This document shows, one piece after another, positions 29,630 through 39,131 of a stretch of DNA of 64,000 bases. Positions within the stretch are counted from its first letter, which is position 1, and every line of letters begins with the position of its first letter. Position numbers and translations under genes: made by a program. The DNA is from Coralliovum pocilloporae (GTDB taxonomy: Bacteria; Pseudomonadota; Alphaproteobacteria; Rhizobiales; Cohaesibacteraceae): the NCBI RefSeq assembly GCF_030845175.1, contig NZ_CP132542.1:1472607-1536606 (forward strand), given 5' to 3'. Below the pieces are notes generated by a model. That model was not told the origin of the DNA. It did no database searches and saw only the letters and a list, made by a program, of their open reading frames with translations.

Positions 29630-29683
29630 ATGGGGATTGCGTGGCCAAAACCGCTACAGAGTCGGTTTCTTTTCCTGTCTTAG
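29630..29683 (+). CDS. possible 17-residue leader peptide upstream of hisB
   Basis: ATG at 29630, preceded by AAGGGA nine bases upstream, opens a 17-codon frame (MGIAWPKPLQSRFLFLS) that stops at TAG 29681-29683. The stop codon overlaps the first base of a terminator stem. No gene on this strand lies upstream. The peptide has no histidines, so it is not a classic his leader, though translation could still affect the hairpin. It could equally be a chance frame. Confidence 0.35.
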   Translation: MGIAWPKPLQSRFLFLS

Positions 29684-29714
29684 CCTGCTAAAACGCGCCC
29701 GGAGCAGGCTTTTT
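29682..29714 (+). terminator. terminator-like hairpin just before hisB (possible attenuator)
   Basis: AGCCTGCT (29682-29689) and AGCAGGCT (29703-29710) form a perfect eight-base stem with a 13-base loop, followed by TTTT. It points toward hisB, whose start is 32 bases further. No T-run follows on the other strand, so it is not a terminator for hslV. With nothing upstream to terminate, regulation of the histidine operon is the simplest reading. Confidence 0.6.
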
Positions 29715-29745
29715 GAGATCTGGCCTGTGGATTAGGAGAACAATC

Positions 29746-30339
29746 ATGCGTCAGGGCGCATCTGAGCGGACAACGAATGAGACGGATATCTCCGTTTCCA
29801 TCAATCTTGATGGTACGGGAGCTTTTGACATCGAAACCGGTGTCGGCTTTCTCGACCATATGCTCGAACAATTGTCCCGACATTCCCTGATTGACATGAA
29901 AGTCCGCGCCAAGGGTGATCTGCATATCGATATGCACCACACAACGGAAGATGTGGGCATTGCGCTTGGTCTGGCACTGAAGCAGGCTCTTGGCGACAAG
30001 AAGGGCATCCGTCGCTATGCCCATTGCTATCTGCCGATGGATGAAGCGTTGACACGGGCTAGTGTGGATGTATCCGGTCGTCCGTTTCTGGTCTGGGATG
30101 CATCCTTCCCAAGCCCGAAAATCGGTGAGTTCGATACAGAGCTGTTTGAGGAATGGTTTCGCGCCTTTGCCATTAATGCCGGGCTGACCCTGCACATGAC
30201 CTGCCTCTATGGCTCCAACTCTCATCATATTGCGGAAAGCGCCTTCAAGGCTCTGGCCCGCGCTTTGAGAGAGGCTGTGGAAATCGACCCGCGCCGGGCC
30301 GATGCCGTTCCATCGACCAAAGGCCAGCTCGGGGATTGA
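29746..30339 (+). CDS. hisB: imidazoleglycerol-phosphate dehydratase
   Basis: A 197-residue Mn-dependent enzyme of histidine synthesis, without the histidinol-phosphatase domain found in E. coli HisB. Metal-binding motifs are [30 protein letters not shown] and [10 protein letters not shown]. The ATG at 29746 has AGGAG nearby; an upstream in-frame start at 29713 would run from within the terminator tail and is rejected. First gene of hisB-DUF2628-hisH-hisA-hisF-hisE-coaA. Confidence 0.97.
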   Translation: MRQGASERTTNETDISVSINLDGTGAFDIETGVGFLDHMLEQLSRHSLIDMKVRAKGDLHIDMHHTTEDVGIALGLALKQALGDKKGIRRYAHCYLPMDEALTRASVDVSGRPFLVWDASFPSPKIGEFDTELFEEWFRAFAINAGLTLHMTCLYGSNSHHIAESAFKALARALREAVEIDPRRADAVPSTKGQLGD

Positions 30340-30343
30340 TCCT

Positions 30344-30829
30344 ATGGCAATCTACACGGTTCTCGCCCGTGGTTCAGACCTCTCTGATGCGGAAGCCTTT
30401 GTAGACGGAAGTGTCTTTGTCAAAAACGGCTTTTCGGTTCTGGCGGCGGCTTTTCCTGCGCTCTGGCTTATCTGGAACAGACTCTGGCTTGAACTGCTGG
30501 CTTATGGCCTGGCCCTTTTGGGTCTTTATATGCTGTCAGGTGTCATGCATCCGGTTGGTCTGGTGATCCTGCACAGTCTTGTGGTTCTGTATCTGGCACT
30601 GGAGGCGACATCGCTGCACACCAGTGCACTTCTGCGCAGGGGATACAAAGAACTCGGTGTGGTCACCGGGCATGATCGTGAGGAATGCGAAGCCCGGTTT
30701 CTGTCTCACTGGTTTGGACAGCTTGATCACCCGGCAACCATGGCTGTGAAATCTTCTGCATCGACCGGGCGGCCCGTGCCGTCAGATGGCATCATTGGAC
30801 TGTTTCCTCAACCTGAGGCCAAAGGATGA
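30344..30829 (+). CDS. DUF2628 membrane protein
   Basis: A 161-residue protein with a short soluble N-terminus (AIYTVLARG..), then two to three hydrophobic stretches at about 30-90 ([52 protein letters not shown]), then a polar C-terminus. It matches the DUF2628 family. Its place between hisB and hisH, overlapping hisH by four bases, recurs in Rhizobiales. No catalytic motif is visible; a transport or membrane-anchoring role near histidine synthesis is only a guess. Confidence 0.85.
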   Translation: MAIYTVLARGSDLSDAEAFVDGSVFVKNGFSVLAAAFPALWLIWNRLWLELLAYGLALLGLYMLSGVMHPVGLVILHSLVVLYLALEATSLHTSALLRRGYKELGVVTGHDREECEARFLSHWFGQLDHPATMAVKSSASTGRPVPSDGIIGLFPQPEAKG

Positions 30830-31476
30830 AACTCGTAATTATTGATTATGGCTCGGGCAATCTGCGCTCGGCCGAGAAGGCTTTTCGCCGTGCAGCGCGG
30901 GATTCGGGTCTCGATGTGGAGGTTTCCGTATCCGCTTCCGCAGACGAGGTAGCTGCCGCCGACCGGATCGTCTTGCCAGGAGTTGGCGCTTTTGCCGATT
31001 GCTGTCATGGGCTTGAGGCTGTCTCCGGCATGCGGGATGCCCTTGAGGAGGCAGTTATCAGCAAGGGACGCCCGTTTTTTGGCATTTGCGTTGGCATGCA
31101 GCTCATGGCCAGCCGCGGGCTTGAACATGTGACCACAGAGGGTTTCAACTGGATTCCGGGGGATGTGGGTCCGATCGAGCCAGCCGACCCGGGTCTGAAA
31201 GTGCCGCATATGGGCTGGAACATCATTGACGTGCGGAATGATCATCCGGTTTTTGCCGGTATCCCGACCGGGCCAGATGGTCTTCACGCCTATTTTGTCC
31301 ATTCCTATCACTTCAGGACAGCGTCACCGGATCATGTGCTGGCGGAGACAGACTATGCCGGATCAGTGACCGCGGCAGTTGGACGGGACAATATGATTGG
31401 CACCCAGTTTCACCCTGAAAAAAGCCAGACACTCGGTCTGTCACTGATCGCCAACTTCATGAGGTGGGCTCCATGA
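30826..31476 (+). CDS. hisH: imidazole glycerol phosphate synthase glutaminase subunit
   Basis: A 216-residue class I glutamine amidotransferase that makes ammonia for HisF. It has the nucleophile Cys in [11 protein letters not shown], the His-x-Glu pair in [10 protein letters not shown], and the opening [21 protein letters not shown] overlaps link it to DUF2628 upstream and hisA downstream. Confidence 0.97.
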   Translation: MKLVIIDYGSGNLRSAEKAFRRAARDSGLDVEVSVSASADEVAAADRIVLPGVGAFADCCHGLEAVSGMRDALEEAVISKGRPFFGICVGMQLMASRGLEHVTTEGFNWIPGDVGPIEPADPGLKVPHMGWNIIDVRNDHPVFAGIPTGPDGLHAYFVHSYHFRTASPDHVLAETDYAGSVTAAVGRDNMIGTQFHPEKSQTLGLSLIANFMRWAP

Positions 31477-32219
31477 TTCTGTTTCCAGCAATCGATCTGA
31501 AAGACGGTCAGTGTGTTCGCCTCAAGCTCGGCGATATGGATCAGGCAACTGTTTTCAATGATAATCCCGGTGCCCAGGCAAAGGCCTTTCAGGATCAGGG
31601 CTTTGAATGGCTGCATGTGGTTGATCTGAATGGTGCTTTTGCGGGCGAAAGCGTCAATGGCGCTGCGGTTGAGGCAATCCTTGCCAGCACCACCAATCCG
31701 GTTCAGCTCGGTGGGGGTATCCGCGATCTGGCTGGAATTGAGACCTGGCTGGAAAAGGGTATCCGCCGCGTCATTCTCGGCACGGTCGCTGTGCGGGACC
31801 CTGATCTGGTCCGCGAGGCCTGTCGCCTGTTTCCCGGTCGCGTGGCTGTTGGTATTGATGCCAAGGGTGGCAATGTGGCTGTTGAAGGCTGGGCCGAGAC
31901 GTCAGAGCTCACTGCAATCGACCTGGCAAAACAGTTCGAAGATGCCGGTGTTGCAGCCATCATCTATACCGATATTGACCGGGACGGCATCCTGAAGGGG
32001 CTGAATATCCCGTCAACACTGGCTCTGGCAGAGGCGGTATCCATCCCCGTGATTGCGTCAGGTGGCCTAGCGTCCATAGATGACATCAAACGCCTGCTTG
32101 AACCTGATTGCGCAAAGCTTGAAGGTGCCATTTCCGGTCGGGCCCTTTATGATGGGCGTCTGGATCCCAAGGAAACCATGGATCTGATTCTGGCCGCCCG
32201 GGAGGCTCAGCCATGTTGA
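31473..32219 (+). CDS. hisA: phosphoribosyl-formimino-AICAR-phosphate isomerase HisA
   Basis: A 248-residue TIM-barrel isomerase (ProFAR to PRFAR). The first catalytic Asp is in [28 protein letters not shown] carries the N-terminal phosphate site; [12 protein letters not shown] holds the second Asp; [12 protein letters not shown] gives the second phosphate site. The ATG overlaps the hisH stop; an upstream in-frame GTG at 31464 is less likely. It overlaps hisF by seven bases. Confidence 0.97.
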   Translation: MILFPAIDLKDGQCVRLKLGDMDQATVFNDNPGAQAKAFQDQGFEWLHVVDLNGAFAGESVNGAAVEAILASTTNPVQLGGGIRDLAGIETWLEKGIRRVILGTVAVRDPDLVREACRLFPGRVAVGIDAKGGNVAVEGWAETSELTAIDLAKQFEDAGVAAIIYTDIDRDGILKGLNIPSTLALAEAVSIPVIASGGLASIDDIKRLLEPDCAKLEGAISGRALYDGRLDPKETMDLILAAREAQPC

Positions 32220-32992
32220 AAGCCCGTATCATCCCCTGTCTTGATGTCAAGGATGGCCGCGTGGTGAAAGGCGTCAACTTCGTCGATCTGCGTGACGCTG
32301 GTGACCCGGTTGAATGCGCCAAGGCCTATGATGCCGCTGGTGCGGATGAGCTTTGTTTTCTTGATATTACGGCAAGTCATGAAGACCGCGGGACGATCCT
32401 TGATGTGGTGCGTCGTACCGCTGAAGAATGCTTCATGCCGGTTACTGTTGGCGGTGGTGTCCGGACGCTTGAGGATATCCGCAATCTCCTGAATGCCGGT
32501 GCTGATAAGGTTTCAATCAATTCCGCTGCGGTGCGTGATCGGGATTTCATCCGCAAGGCGGCGGAGAAATTCGGCAGCCAGTGCATTGTGGTCTCTGTTG
32601 ATGCCAAGCGGGTCTCTGCTGAGGGAGAACCGCTGCGTTGGGAGATTTTTACCCATGGCGGTCGCAAACCAACCGGCATTGACGCGATTGAGTTCGCCCT
32701 TGATATGGTTGAACGTGGGGCCGGGGAATTGCTGCTCACATCCATGGATCGGGACGGCACCCGTATCGGTTTCGATCTGGAACTGACCCGGACAATTGCC
32801 GATCAGGTTCCGGTGCCGGTTATCGCATCCGGTGGTGTCGGCACCCTCGATCATCTGGCAGAAGGTGTTTCCGAAGGGCATGCGACGGCCGTTCTGGCCG
32901 CGTCCATCTTCCACTTTGGTGAATACACCATCGAGGAAGCGAAAACGCATATGGAAGCAAAGGGCATCGCCATGCGGATGGACCGCTGCTGA
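32213..32992 (+). CDS. hisF: imidazole glycerol phosphate synthase cyclase subunit
   Basis: A 259-residue TIM-barrel cyclase that joins HisH to make imidazole-glycerol phosphate and AICAR from [23 protein letters not shown] holds the catalytic Asp near residue 11; [11 protein letters not shown] and [15 protein letters not shown] are the phosphate sites; [15 protein letters not shown] holds the second Asp. Confidence 0.98.
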   Translation: MLKARIIPCLDVKDGRVVKGVNFVDLRDAGDPVECAKAYDAAGADELCFLDITASHEDRGTILDVVRRTAEECFMPVTVGGGVRTLEDIRNLLNAGADKVSINSAAVRDRDFIRKAAEKFGSQCIVVSVDAKRVSAEGEPLRWEIFTHGGRKPTGIDAIEFALDMVERGAGELLLTSMDRDGTRIGFDLELTRTIADQVPVPVIASGGVGTLDHLAEGVSEGHATAVLAASIFHFGEYTIEEAKTHMEAKGIAMRMDRC

Positions 32993-33035
32993 TCGGCTTC
33001 GTTCATACCCTTGTTCGACAAAGGACCATCGACCA

Positions 33036-33356
33036 ATGACGAGCTTCACTCTCTCTGAACTTGAAGCCATTATAGCGACCCGTGCCCGCTCCGAGGATGA
33101 GGCATCCTATACGCGGTCACTGGTGAACAGGGGCATTGAAAAATGCGCTGAGAAATTGGGCGAGGAAGCGGTGGAAACCGTAATCGCCGCAGTGAAGGGT
33201 GATCGAGACAATATCCGGGATGAGGCCGCCGATCTGTTGTATCATCTGCTGGTGGTGCTCAATGTTTCCGATGTTGCGCTGGATGACGTGATGGCAACTC
33301 TTGCCGGGCGGACCGGGCAGACGGGCCTTGAGGAAAAGGCGTCCCGTCAACAATAG
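33036..33356 (+). CDS. hisE: phosphoribosyl-ATP pyrophosphatase
   Basis: A 106-residue all-alpha MazG-like pyrophosphatase for step two of histidine synthesis. The motif [21 protein letters not shown] with the metal-binding EE..E and [14 protein letters not shown] is clear. The ATG at 33036 follows AAAGGA. It is separate from hisI, as in most alphaproteobacteria; hisI is not in this window. Confidence 0.96.
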   Translation: MTSFTLSELEAIIATRARSEDEASYTRSLVNRGIEKCAEKLGEEAVETVIAAVKGDRDNIRDEAADLLYHLLVVLNVSDVALDDVMATLAGRTGQTGLEEKASRQQ

Positions 33357-33367
33357 GCAGTCTTGCG

Positions 33368-34318
33368 ATGGACCAGACAACCACCCGGGATTTTTCGCCA
33401 TATCGGGTGTTTACCAAAGAGGCCTGGAGTCACCTCCGGGCCGATACGCCGCTGACCCTGAATGAAGCAGATCTGGTCCGGCTGCGAAGCCTCAATGATC
33501 CGGTCTCGCTTGAAGAGGTGGCTGAAGTCTATCTGCCCCTGTCGCGACTGCTCAGCTATTATGTGGAAGCAACCCAGGAGCTCTATAAGGCGACCAGCCG
33601 GTTTCTCGGCTCAAAAGAGCACAAGGTTCCCTTCATTATCGGCATTGCCGGATCGGTTGCCGGTGGCAAGTCCACCACAGCCCGCCTTCTGAAAGCGCTT
33701 CTGGCCCGCTGGCCGTCCAGCCCGAAGGTTGAGCTGGTGACAACAGACGGTTTCCTGCTGCCAAACGCGGTTCTTGAGCAGGAAAACCTGATGAATCGCA
33801 AAGGCTTCCCGGAGAGCTATGATCGCGCTGCCCTTCTGGCCTTTGTCTCGGATGTGAAAGCCGGACGCCGCAATGTGAAGGCGCCGGTCTATTCGCACTT
33901 TTATTATGATGTGATGCCGGGAAACACGATCACAATTGATCGCCCCGATATCCTGATTTTTGAAGGGCTGAATGTGCTTCAGGGCAGTCGCCCGAAAGAC
34001 GGCACGATTGTTCCCTTCGTCTCGGACTTCTTCGATTTTTCGATCTATATTGATGCGGCTGAGGATGCGCTTCAGAAGTGGTATGTGAACCGGTTCTTCC
34101 GGCTGCGGGAAACAGCTTTCCGTGATCCGGGCTCCTATTTCTATCGCTATTCGCAGATCAGCGCAGAGGAGGCGATGGAAACCGCGCTCAGCCTCTGGAC
34201 AGATATCAACCTCAAAAACCTGAAAGAGAACATTCTGCCCACACGTCCGCGGGCTGATCTCATCATCCGCAAGGCGGAAGATCATTCGGTCGATACGGTA
34301 TCACTGCGCAAGGTCTGA
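33368..34318 (+). CDS. coaA: pantothenate kinase (type I)
   Basis: A 316-residue kinase catalysing the first committed step of CoA synthesis. P-loop [17 protein letters not shown] near residues 95-111, [19 protein letters not shown] and FEGLNVLQ match the CoaA family. It follows hisE at 11 bases and ends the his operon; the same order recurs in Rhizobiales. coaE, the last step of CoA synthesis, lies in the origin-proximal operon. Confidence 0.97.
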   Translation: MDQTTTRDFSPYRVFTKEAWSHLRADTPLTLNEADLVRLRSLNDPVSLEEVAEVYLPLSRLLSYYVEATQELYKATSRFLGSKEHKVPFIIGIAGSVAGGKSTTARLLKALLARWPSSPKVELVTTDGFLLPNAVLEQENLMNRKGFPESYDRAALLAFVSDVKAGRRNVKAPVYSHFYYDVMPGNTITIDRPDILIFEGLNVLQGSRPKDGTIVPFVSDFFDFSIYIDAAEDALQKWYVNRFFRLRETAFRDPGSYFYRYSQISAEEAMETALSLWTDINLKNLKENILPTRPRADLIIRKAEDHSVDTVSLRKV

Positions 34319-34393
34319 TCCGGATAACTGTTCCGTTTGTTCAAACGGCGGGCCAGCTCTGCTATGGTGACCGGAGAACGCGGAGGATGGGCA

Positions 34394-35152
34394 ATGCGTT
34401 ATCTGACAGGGCTTTTTGTTCTGATTCTTGGTCTGGTCTTTGGATGGGCTGGACCTGTTTTGGCTGGCGACAGTGCCAGGCTGCATGTCATCGGCTTTTC
34501 GGCGGGCGGGCAATTATTCGCTTTTGAGGAATATGGTGTTCAGGATGGCTCCGGCTTTCCCTACTCATCCATCTATGTGGTGGATCTGGCAGGTGATGAC
34601 TGGTTGCCCGGTACGCCTATCCGGGTTCTGCTGGATGATGAAGCAGCACAGGGTGATGAAGTCGCATCTGTATTGAGTGCCCGTCAGCAGGCCTTGTCAG
34701 AAGCGGCGTCTTTGCTTGATGATCGGAACTTCACCAATCCGGGCCATCGTCTTGCCAGCCAGCCAATCGGAGAAGTGGATGGTGATCCCTACACGCTGGC
34801 CTTTGGTCTGGCGAACTACAATCCGCTAGATCCGCCGCTCAGACGGTTTGATCTCAGAATGACTGTGTATGATCAGCCTGCATCCAGTTCTTGCGCCAAT
34901 GTGACCGGCCCGTCAGAGAAGGCACTTGCGCTTGAGATTATGGATCTGGAAACAGATGCCATTCGCAAACTTTATCAGGACAGCAAGGTGCCGAAGAGCA
35001 GGAATTGTCCGCTGGACTATCGCCTGTCAGAAATCTGGGTTCCGGAACGCCTGCCTGATCCGGATCAGGCCGTGGTGCTGGTCAGTGTATTCTCCTATGG
35101 TTTTGAAGGGCCGGACCAGCGTTTTATCGCCATCCCGTTCAAACTGCCCTAG
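34394..35152 (+). CDS. predicted secreted DUF2259 protein
   Basis: A 252-residue protein with an N-terminal signal peptide (basic MRYLTG, hydrophobic core LFVLILGLVFGWAGPVLAG, cleavage likely after VLA). The mature part starts SARLHVIGFSAGGQLFAFEEYGVQDGSGFPYSSIYVVDL, which matches the DUF2259 family of predicted periplasmic proteins. Its two cysteines in the mature region (SSSCANV, RNCPLDY) could form a disulfide. GGAGG precedes the ATG at 34394. Function unknown. Confidence 0.85.
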   Translation: MRYLTGLFVLILGLVFGWAGPVLAGDSARLHVIGFSAGGQLFAFEEYGVQDGSGFPYSSIYVVDLAGDDWLPGTPIRVLLDDEAAQGDEVASVLSARQQALSEAASLLDDRNFTNPGHRLASQPIGEVDGDPYTLAFGLANYNPLDPPLRRFDLRMTVYDQPASSSCANVTGPSEKALALEIMDLETDAIRKLYQDSKVPKSRNCPLDYRLSEIWVPERLPDPDQAVVLVSVFSYGFEGPDQRFIAIPFKLP

Positions 35153-35261
35153 GGGTATGCCAGAGCCATACCAGCCTGGGATCGCACGAGCTTGATCGGG
35201 ATTTAGGGCCTTTTGATATTTCGCATTGGACTGAAGAGCGTTAGTCGGTAATCTGCGCCCC

Positions 35262-36011
35262 ATGATGCTGAATAGTGACGAACTGGAACGGTATGCCCGA
35301 CACATTGTGCTGCATGATGTGGGTGGGCCGGGGCAACAGAAACTCAAGGCTGCGCGGGTGCTGGTGATTGGTGCTGGCGGTCTTGGAGCGCCTATAATTG
35401 CCTATCTGGCGGCAGCCGGAGTGGGCACAATCGGCATTGCAGATGACGATATCGTCTCTCTCTCCAATCTGCAGAGACAGGTCATTCATGACACGGACAA
35501 AGTGGATGTTCTGAAGGTGGAGAGCGCAAAGGCTGCGGTCAAACGCCTGAACCCGAATGTCACGGTGGAGGCCCATCCGTTTCGCCTCAGCGAGGAGAAT
35601 GCCAGATCCCTGATTAGCCAGTATGATCTGATCGTCGAGGGATCTGATAATTTCGAAACCCGCTACATTGCGTCAGATGCAGCCGAACTTGAGAAAAAAC
35701 CGCTGATCACAGCCGCGGTCGGGCGGTTTGACGGGTCGATCACGACCCTGAAACCCTATGAGCGGGACAGGGATGGCAGACTGAATCCCCGCTATCGCGA
35801 TCTATTCCCGGATATGCCAGCGCCCGGTTCTATTCCATCCTGCTCGGAAGCGGGCGTGCTCGGTGCCCTGACCGGCGTTATTGGGTCCATGCAGGCCCTT
35901 GAAGTGATCAAGGAGATTGTCGGGATCGGCGACGGTCTGGTGGGTAAACTCCTGCTGTATGATTCCCTGTCCTGCCGCTTCCAGACAATCACCTACAAGC
36001 GACCTGCCTGA
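35262..36011 (+). CDS. MoeB/ThiF-family adenylyltransferase
   Basis: A 249-residue E1-like enzyme that adenylates the C-terminal GG of MoaD or ThiS for sulfur transfer in molybdopterin or thiamine synthesis. It has GAGGLGAPIIAYLAAAGVG (nucleotide loop), NLQRQVIH with the Arg finger, and DNFETRY. Only two Cys are present (IPSCSEAG and LSCRFQ), so the two CxxC pairs that bind zinc in E. coli MoeB are absent. No rhodanese domain. Which carrier protein it charges cannot be said. Confidence 0.88.
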   Translation: MMLNSDELERYARHIVLHDVGGPGQQKLKAARVLVIGAGGLGAPIIAYLAAAGVGTIGIADDDIVSLSNLQRQVIHDTDKVDVLKVESAKAAVKRLNPNVTVEAHPFRLSEENARSLISQYDLIVEGSDNFETRYIASDAAELEKKPLITAAVGRFDGSITTLKPYERDRDGRLNPRYRDLFPDMPAPGSIPSCSEAGVLGALTGVIGSMQALEVIKEIVGIGDGLVGKLLLYDSLSCRFQTITYKRPA

Positions 36012-36094
36012 TCGATCAAACACCACCGGAATCGGGTGGAACCTGTCCTGGTGTTGTGTCATCGTGCCGCCTGACTGAGTAATCTGGGGGTGGT

Positions 36095-37006
36095 ATGGCG
36101 CAGGATCTGAAGATGGGCCCGGTGGAATGGGGTCTGATTGTCCTTCTGTCCATTATCTGGGGCGGGGCATTTTTCTTCACGGAAATTGCTCTTGAAGAAG
36201 TGACACCTTTCGGCATTGTCTTCGCCCGGGTCGGTGGTGCGGCACTGACGCTCTATCTGGTGCTGAAACTGCTCGGCCTGTCTCTGCCGCATACCCTGTC
36301 AGGCTGGATGCCCTATCTGGTGATGGGCTTTTTGAACAATGCCGTCCCGTTCTGCCTGATTGTCTGGGGGCAGGTTCATATTGCCAGCGGACTTGCATCA
36401 ATCCTGAATGCCACAACGCCATTGTTTACGGTTCTGATTGCTCATTTGCTGACAGAGGATGAGCGATTGACTATGTCCAAGCTGGCGGGCGTGGTGACCG
36501 GATTTGCAGGCGTTGCCGTCATGCTGGGCTCTGACCTTCTTCTGGGGTTGGGTGATCAGGTCTTTGCCCAGCTGGCTATTCTGGGGGCTGCAGTATCCTA
36601 TTCATTCGCCGGGCTCTACGGACGCAGGTTCAAAGGTCAGAATCCGATCATTACGGCAACCGGACAGGTCACCGCATCAACAGTTCTTCTGCTTCCGCTT
36701 GCTATCGCATCGGGAGGGTTCGGATTGCTTCTGACAGCCAGCGGTACAGTCTGGGCAACCCTGATCGGTGTTGCAACACTCTGTACGGCTCTGGCTTACC
36801 TGATTTATTTCCGCATTTTGAGAACGGCAGGGGCAACCAACCTGATGCTGGTGACCTTTCTCATTCCGGTCAGTGCAATCCTGCTTGGTGTCCTGTTCCT
36901 TGGAGAAACGCTGGAAACACGACACATGATCGGGATGCTGTTGATCGGCGGTGGCCTCATTTTGATTGATGGCCGTCTGGTCATCGCAAAGAGAAAAGAA
37001 GCCTGA
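36095..37006 (+). CDS. EamA/DMT-superfamily transporter
   Basis: A 303-residue inner-membrane protein with about ten hydrophobic helices in two EamA repeats. The first starts GLIVLLSIIWGGAFFFTEIAL and includes LTEDERLT at the repeat boundary; the second starts ILGAAVSYSFAGLYGRRF and ends LGETLETRHMIGMLLIGGGLILID. Such transporters export amino acids, metabolites or drugs; substrate unknown. Confidence 0.9.
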   Translation: MAQDLKMGPVEWGLIVLLSIIWGGAFFFTEIALEEVTPFGIVFARVGGAALTLYLVLKLLGLSLPHTLSGWMPYLVMGFLNNAVPFCLIVWGQVHIASGLASILNATTPLFTVLIAHLLTEDERLTMSKLAGVVTGFAGVAVMLGSDLLLGLGDQVFAQLAILGAAVSYSFAGLYGRRFKGQNPIITATGQVTASTVLLLPLAIASGGFGLLLTASGTVWATLIGVATLCTALAYLIYFRILRTAGATNLMLVTFLIPVSAILLGVLFLGETLETRHMIGMLLIGGGLILIDGRLVIAKRKEA

Positions 37007-37017
37007 TAGTCAGGATA

Positions 37018-37824
37018 TCAGGCGCTCTTTGGCCACAGGACAGGGAACCAGTCCTCGCGCAGGCGTTCACCATCGCTCATGCCATGATCAGGGAAGGGGG
37101 GCGAGGTCCGGCCCGGGCGCGTGATATAGCGTGCATCATCGCCGACCCAGCGCATGGAGAAGGCCCGGCGTCGGGATCCGCCCTCATTGGCCCGTGCACC
37201 ATGTGCTGTACGATAGTGGAACAGCACGGCATCACCCGGCTCCATCTCCCACTCGAGAACACGATGATCCTCGTCCGGTGAATCCGGATTGGGAACAGGC
37301 CGATAGTCACCGCTGTCATAGAAATTGTCTTCTTTCAGCCAGCGTGTGGGCAGCACCATCTTTTCCCATTTGTGGGATTCGGCAATAAAGCGCAGCGTTG
37401 CATCCTTGACCGGATCAACCGGTATCCAGAAGCTGACAAGCTGCTGTCCGTCGACAAAATAATAGGGATGATCCTGATGCCAGGGCGTTGCCTTTGAGGT
37501 GCCCGGTTCCTTGACCAGCACATGGTCATGAAAGATCTGGGCTGTCTTCGACCCTGTAATGGCCGCTGCAACCTCTGCAGCCGGTGAGTTTTCAATCACA
37601 TTCCGGAATTCGGGAATACGCTGCCAGTTGCAGTAATCATCAAAGAAACGACCGGTATCAGTCTCCGTGAGGTTCTCCGCAGCATAGGGACCGGGTTCCG
37701 CAAGATTCCGCTCAATCCCGGCTGCAATCACATCGACCCAGTCCTTGAACAGGCCGCGAATGCGAACGACACCGTCGCGCTCATAGGCATCAATATCGGT
37801 CTTGGTGACATAATCACAGGACAT
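37018..37824 (-). CDS. PhyH-family Fe(II)/2-oxoglutarate dioxygenase
   Basis: A 268-residue phytanoyl-CoA-dioxygenase-like oxygenase. The iron ligands are H116 and D118 in TPWHQDHPYYF and, most likely, H208 in RTAHGARAN, followed by the 2-oxoglutarate-binding Arg near 219-220. The start at 37824 has GGAGGAAG upstream, better than the ATG at 37842. It is divergent from a LysR gene with 120 bases between, so probably under its control. Substrate unknown. Confidence 0.88.
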   Translation of the reverse strand: MSCDYVTKTDIDAYERDGVVRIRGLFKDWVDVIAAGIERNLAEPGPYAAENLTETDTGRFFDDYCNWQRIPEFRNVIENSPAAEVAAAITGSKTAQIFHDHVLVKEPGTSKATPWHQDHPYYFVDGQQLVSFWIPVDPVKDATLRFIAESHKWEKMVLPTRWLKEDNFYDSGDYRPVPNPDSPDEDHRVLEWEMEPGDAVLFHYRTAHGARANEGGSRRRAFSMRWVGDDARYITRPGRTSPPFPDHGMSDGERLREDWFPVLWPKSA

Positions 37825-37931
37825 GGAACGCTTCCTCCTCACTGATAGCAGACAGCATCCGGCAGAGCTGATGCGCTTGCAGAGTGTCAGAATTCCATAA
37901 TAGAAAGAAGAAATATTCTCTTATAATCAGT

Positions 37932-37946
37932 ATAGATAAAATCTAT
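37932..37946. promoter_or_regulatory. candidate LysR operator overlapping the LysR start
   Basis: ATAGAT, AAA, ATCTAT: a 15-base palindrome with a T-N11-A pattern typical of LysR binding. It overlaps the ATG at 37945, in the gap with the divergent PhyH-type gene, suggesting autorepression and control of the neighbour. Confidence 0.45.
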
Positions 37947-38865
37947 GAATATCACGATCAGACATCTTCAGGCTTTTGTTTCTGCCGCCGACAATGGCAG
38001 TCTGACGGCAGCGGCGCAGGTGCTGAATATCTCGCAGCCGTCAATTTCATCCAGTATTGCGCTGCTGGAAGCCCATTATGGCCGGAAGCTCCTACAGCGC
38101 CGACCGGGCCATGGCGTGTCTCCGACAGCCTTCGGTGCAGAGCTGGCAAAGCGGGCCCGGCGTCTCCTGTCAGATGCCCGGGATCTCGATGGCTTTGGTC
38201 AGCATGAATCCGGGCTTGGGGGTACGGTGACAATCGGATGTTTCCGCGATCTGGCACCCTATTATCTGCCGCGTTTCCTCAAGGATTTTTCTGATGACCA
38301 TCCTGATGTGACGGTGCGCTTTCTGGAGCTGGATTTCCAGGCACTTGCCATTGCACTGGAAGATGGTGCGATAGATGTGGCACTGACCTATGATCTGCTG
38401 GTCCCGCCAGGTTTTGAGAAATCAGTTCTGATGCATCTCGATGGCCATGCAATGATACCTGCCGATCATGAGCTGGCGAGGGAAGAGGCGGTGTCTCTTG
38501 CGCAGCTGGCCGAGCATCCATTGATCCTGGTGGATCAGCCGGGGAGCTGGCAATATGTTCTGCACCTCTTTCAGCATGCGAGCCTGTCGCCGGATATACG
38601 ATTCCGGCCAACCTCTTTTGAGCTGCAGCGCGCACTGGTTGCCTCCGGTCATGGCGTGGCGCTGTCTTTCACCCGTCCAGTATCCGATATCAGCTATGAC
38701 GGTAGCCCTCTGGCAATCCGCCCCATCACCGATCCGATGCCCCGACAGGCTATTTTGCTGGCTCATCCGGACCAGCGGCTTCTCACAGCTCAGACACGTG
38801 CCTTTATGGCCCGCTGTCGTGAGACTGTCGGGTGCGTAGAAACAATGGTGTCGGATGGGTACTGA
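37945..38865 (+). CDS. LysR-family transcriptional regulator
   Basis: A 306-residue LTTR. N-terminal winged HTH (about 1-60): MNITIRHLQAFVSAADNGSLTAAAQVLNISQPSISSSIALLE. The effector domain (about 90-300) opens GGTVTIGCFRDLAPYYLP. It is divergent from the PhyH-type oxygenase, so it probably senses that enzyme's substrate or product. A palindrome overlaps its start codon. Confidence 0.92.
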   Translation: MNITIRHLQAFVSAADNGSLTAAAQVLNISQPSISSSIALLEAHYGRKLLQRRPGHGVSPTAFGAELAKRARRLLSDARDLDGFGQHESGLGGTVTIGCFRDLAPYYLPRFLKDFSDDHPDVTVRFLELDFQALAIALEDGAIDVALTYDLLVPPGFEKSVLMHLDGHAMIPADHELAREEAVSLAQLAEHPLILVDQPGSWQYVLHLFQHASLSPDIRFRPTSFELQRALVASGHGVALSFTRPVSDISYDGSPLAIRPITDPMPRQAILLAHPDQRLLTAQTRAFMARCRETVGCVETMVSDGY

Positions 38866-38962
38866 CCTTAACAGTCTTGCAAGGAAAAGCTGGCATCAGC
38901 TCTGGAAAGTGCTCCGGTCGGTCACTTTTTGAGCTTCCATCACGAATCCGTGAAAACCTTCT

Positions 38963-38994
38963 CTTGCGGCTTTGCGAGACCCCTCTTATATACG
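38963..38994 (+). promoter_or_regulatory. sigma-32-type heat-shock promoter for dnaK
   Basis: CTTG at 38963-38966, an 18-base spacer, then CTTATATACG at 38985-38994. Both elements fit the alphaproteobacterial RpoH pattern CTTG-N17/18-CYTATNTNNG. It lies 137 bases before the dnaK start, with no other gene between, giving a transcript leader of about 130 bases. Confidence 0.78.
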
Positions 38995-39131
38995 CCGTGA
39001 AGAGTTGCGCACCGTTTGCTCGTGTGCGCTGGTTTCAAGGAAGCCAAGGGGACCGGTCGGGATGTTGAACCCGGCTTATCAAGGATGCCCTCATGGGGTC
39101 CTCAGCGGTCTGCCTGCAAGGAGATAGACAT

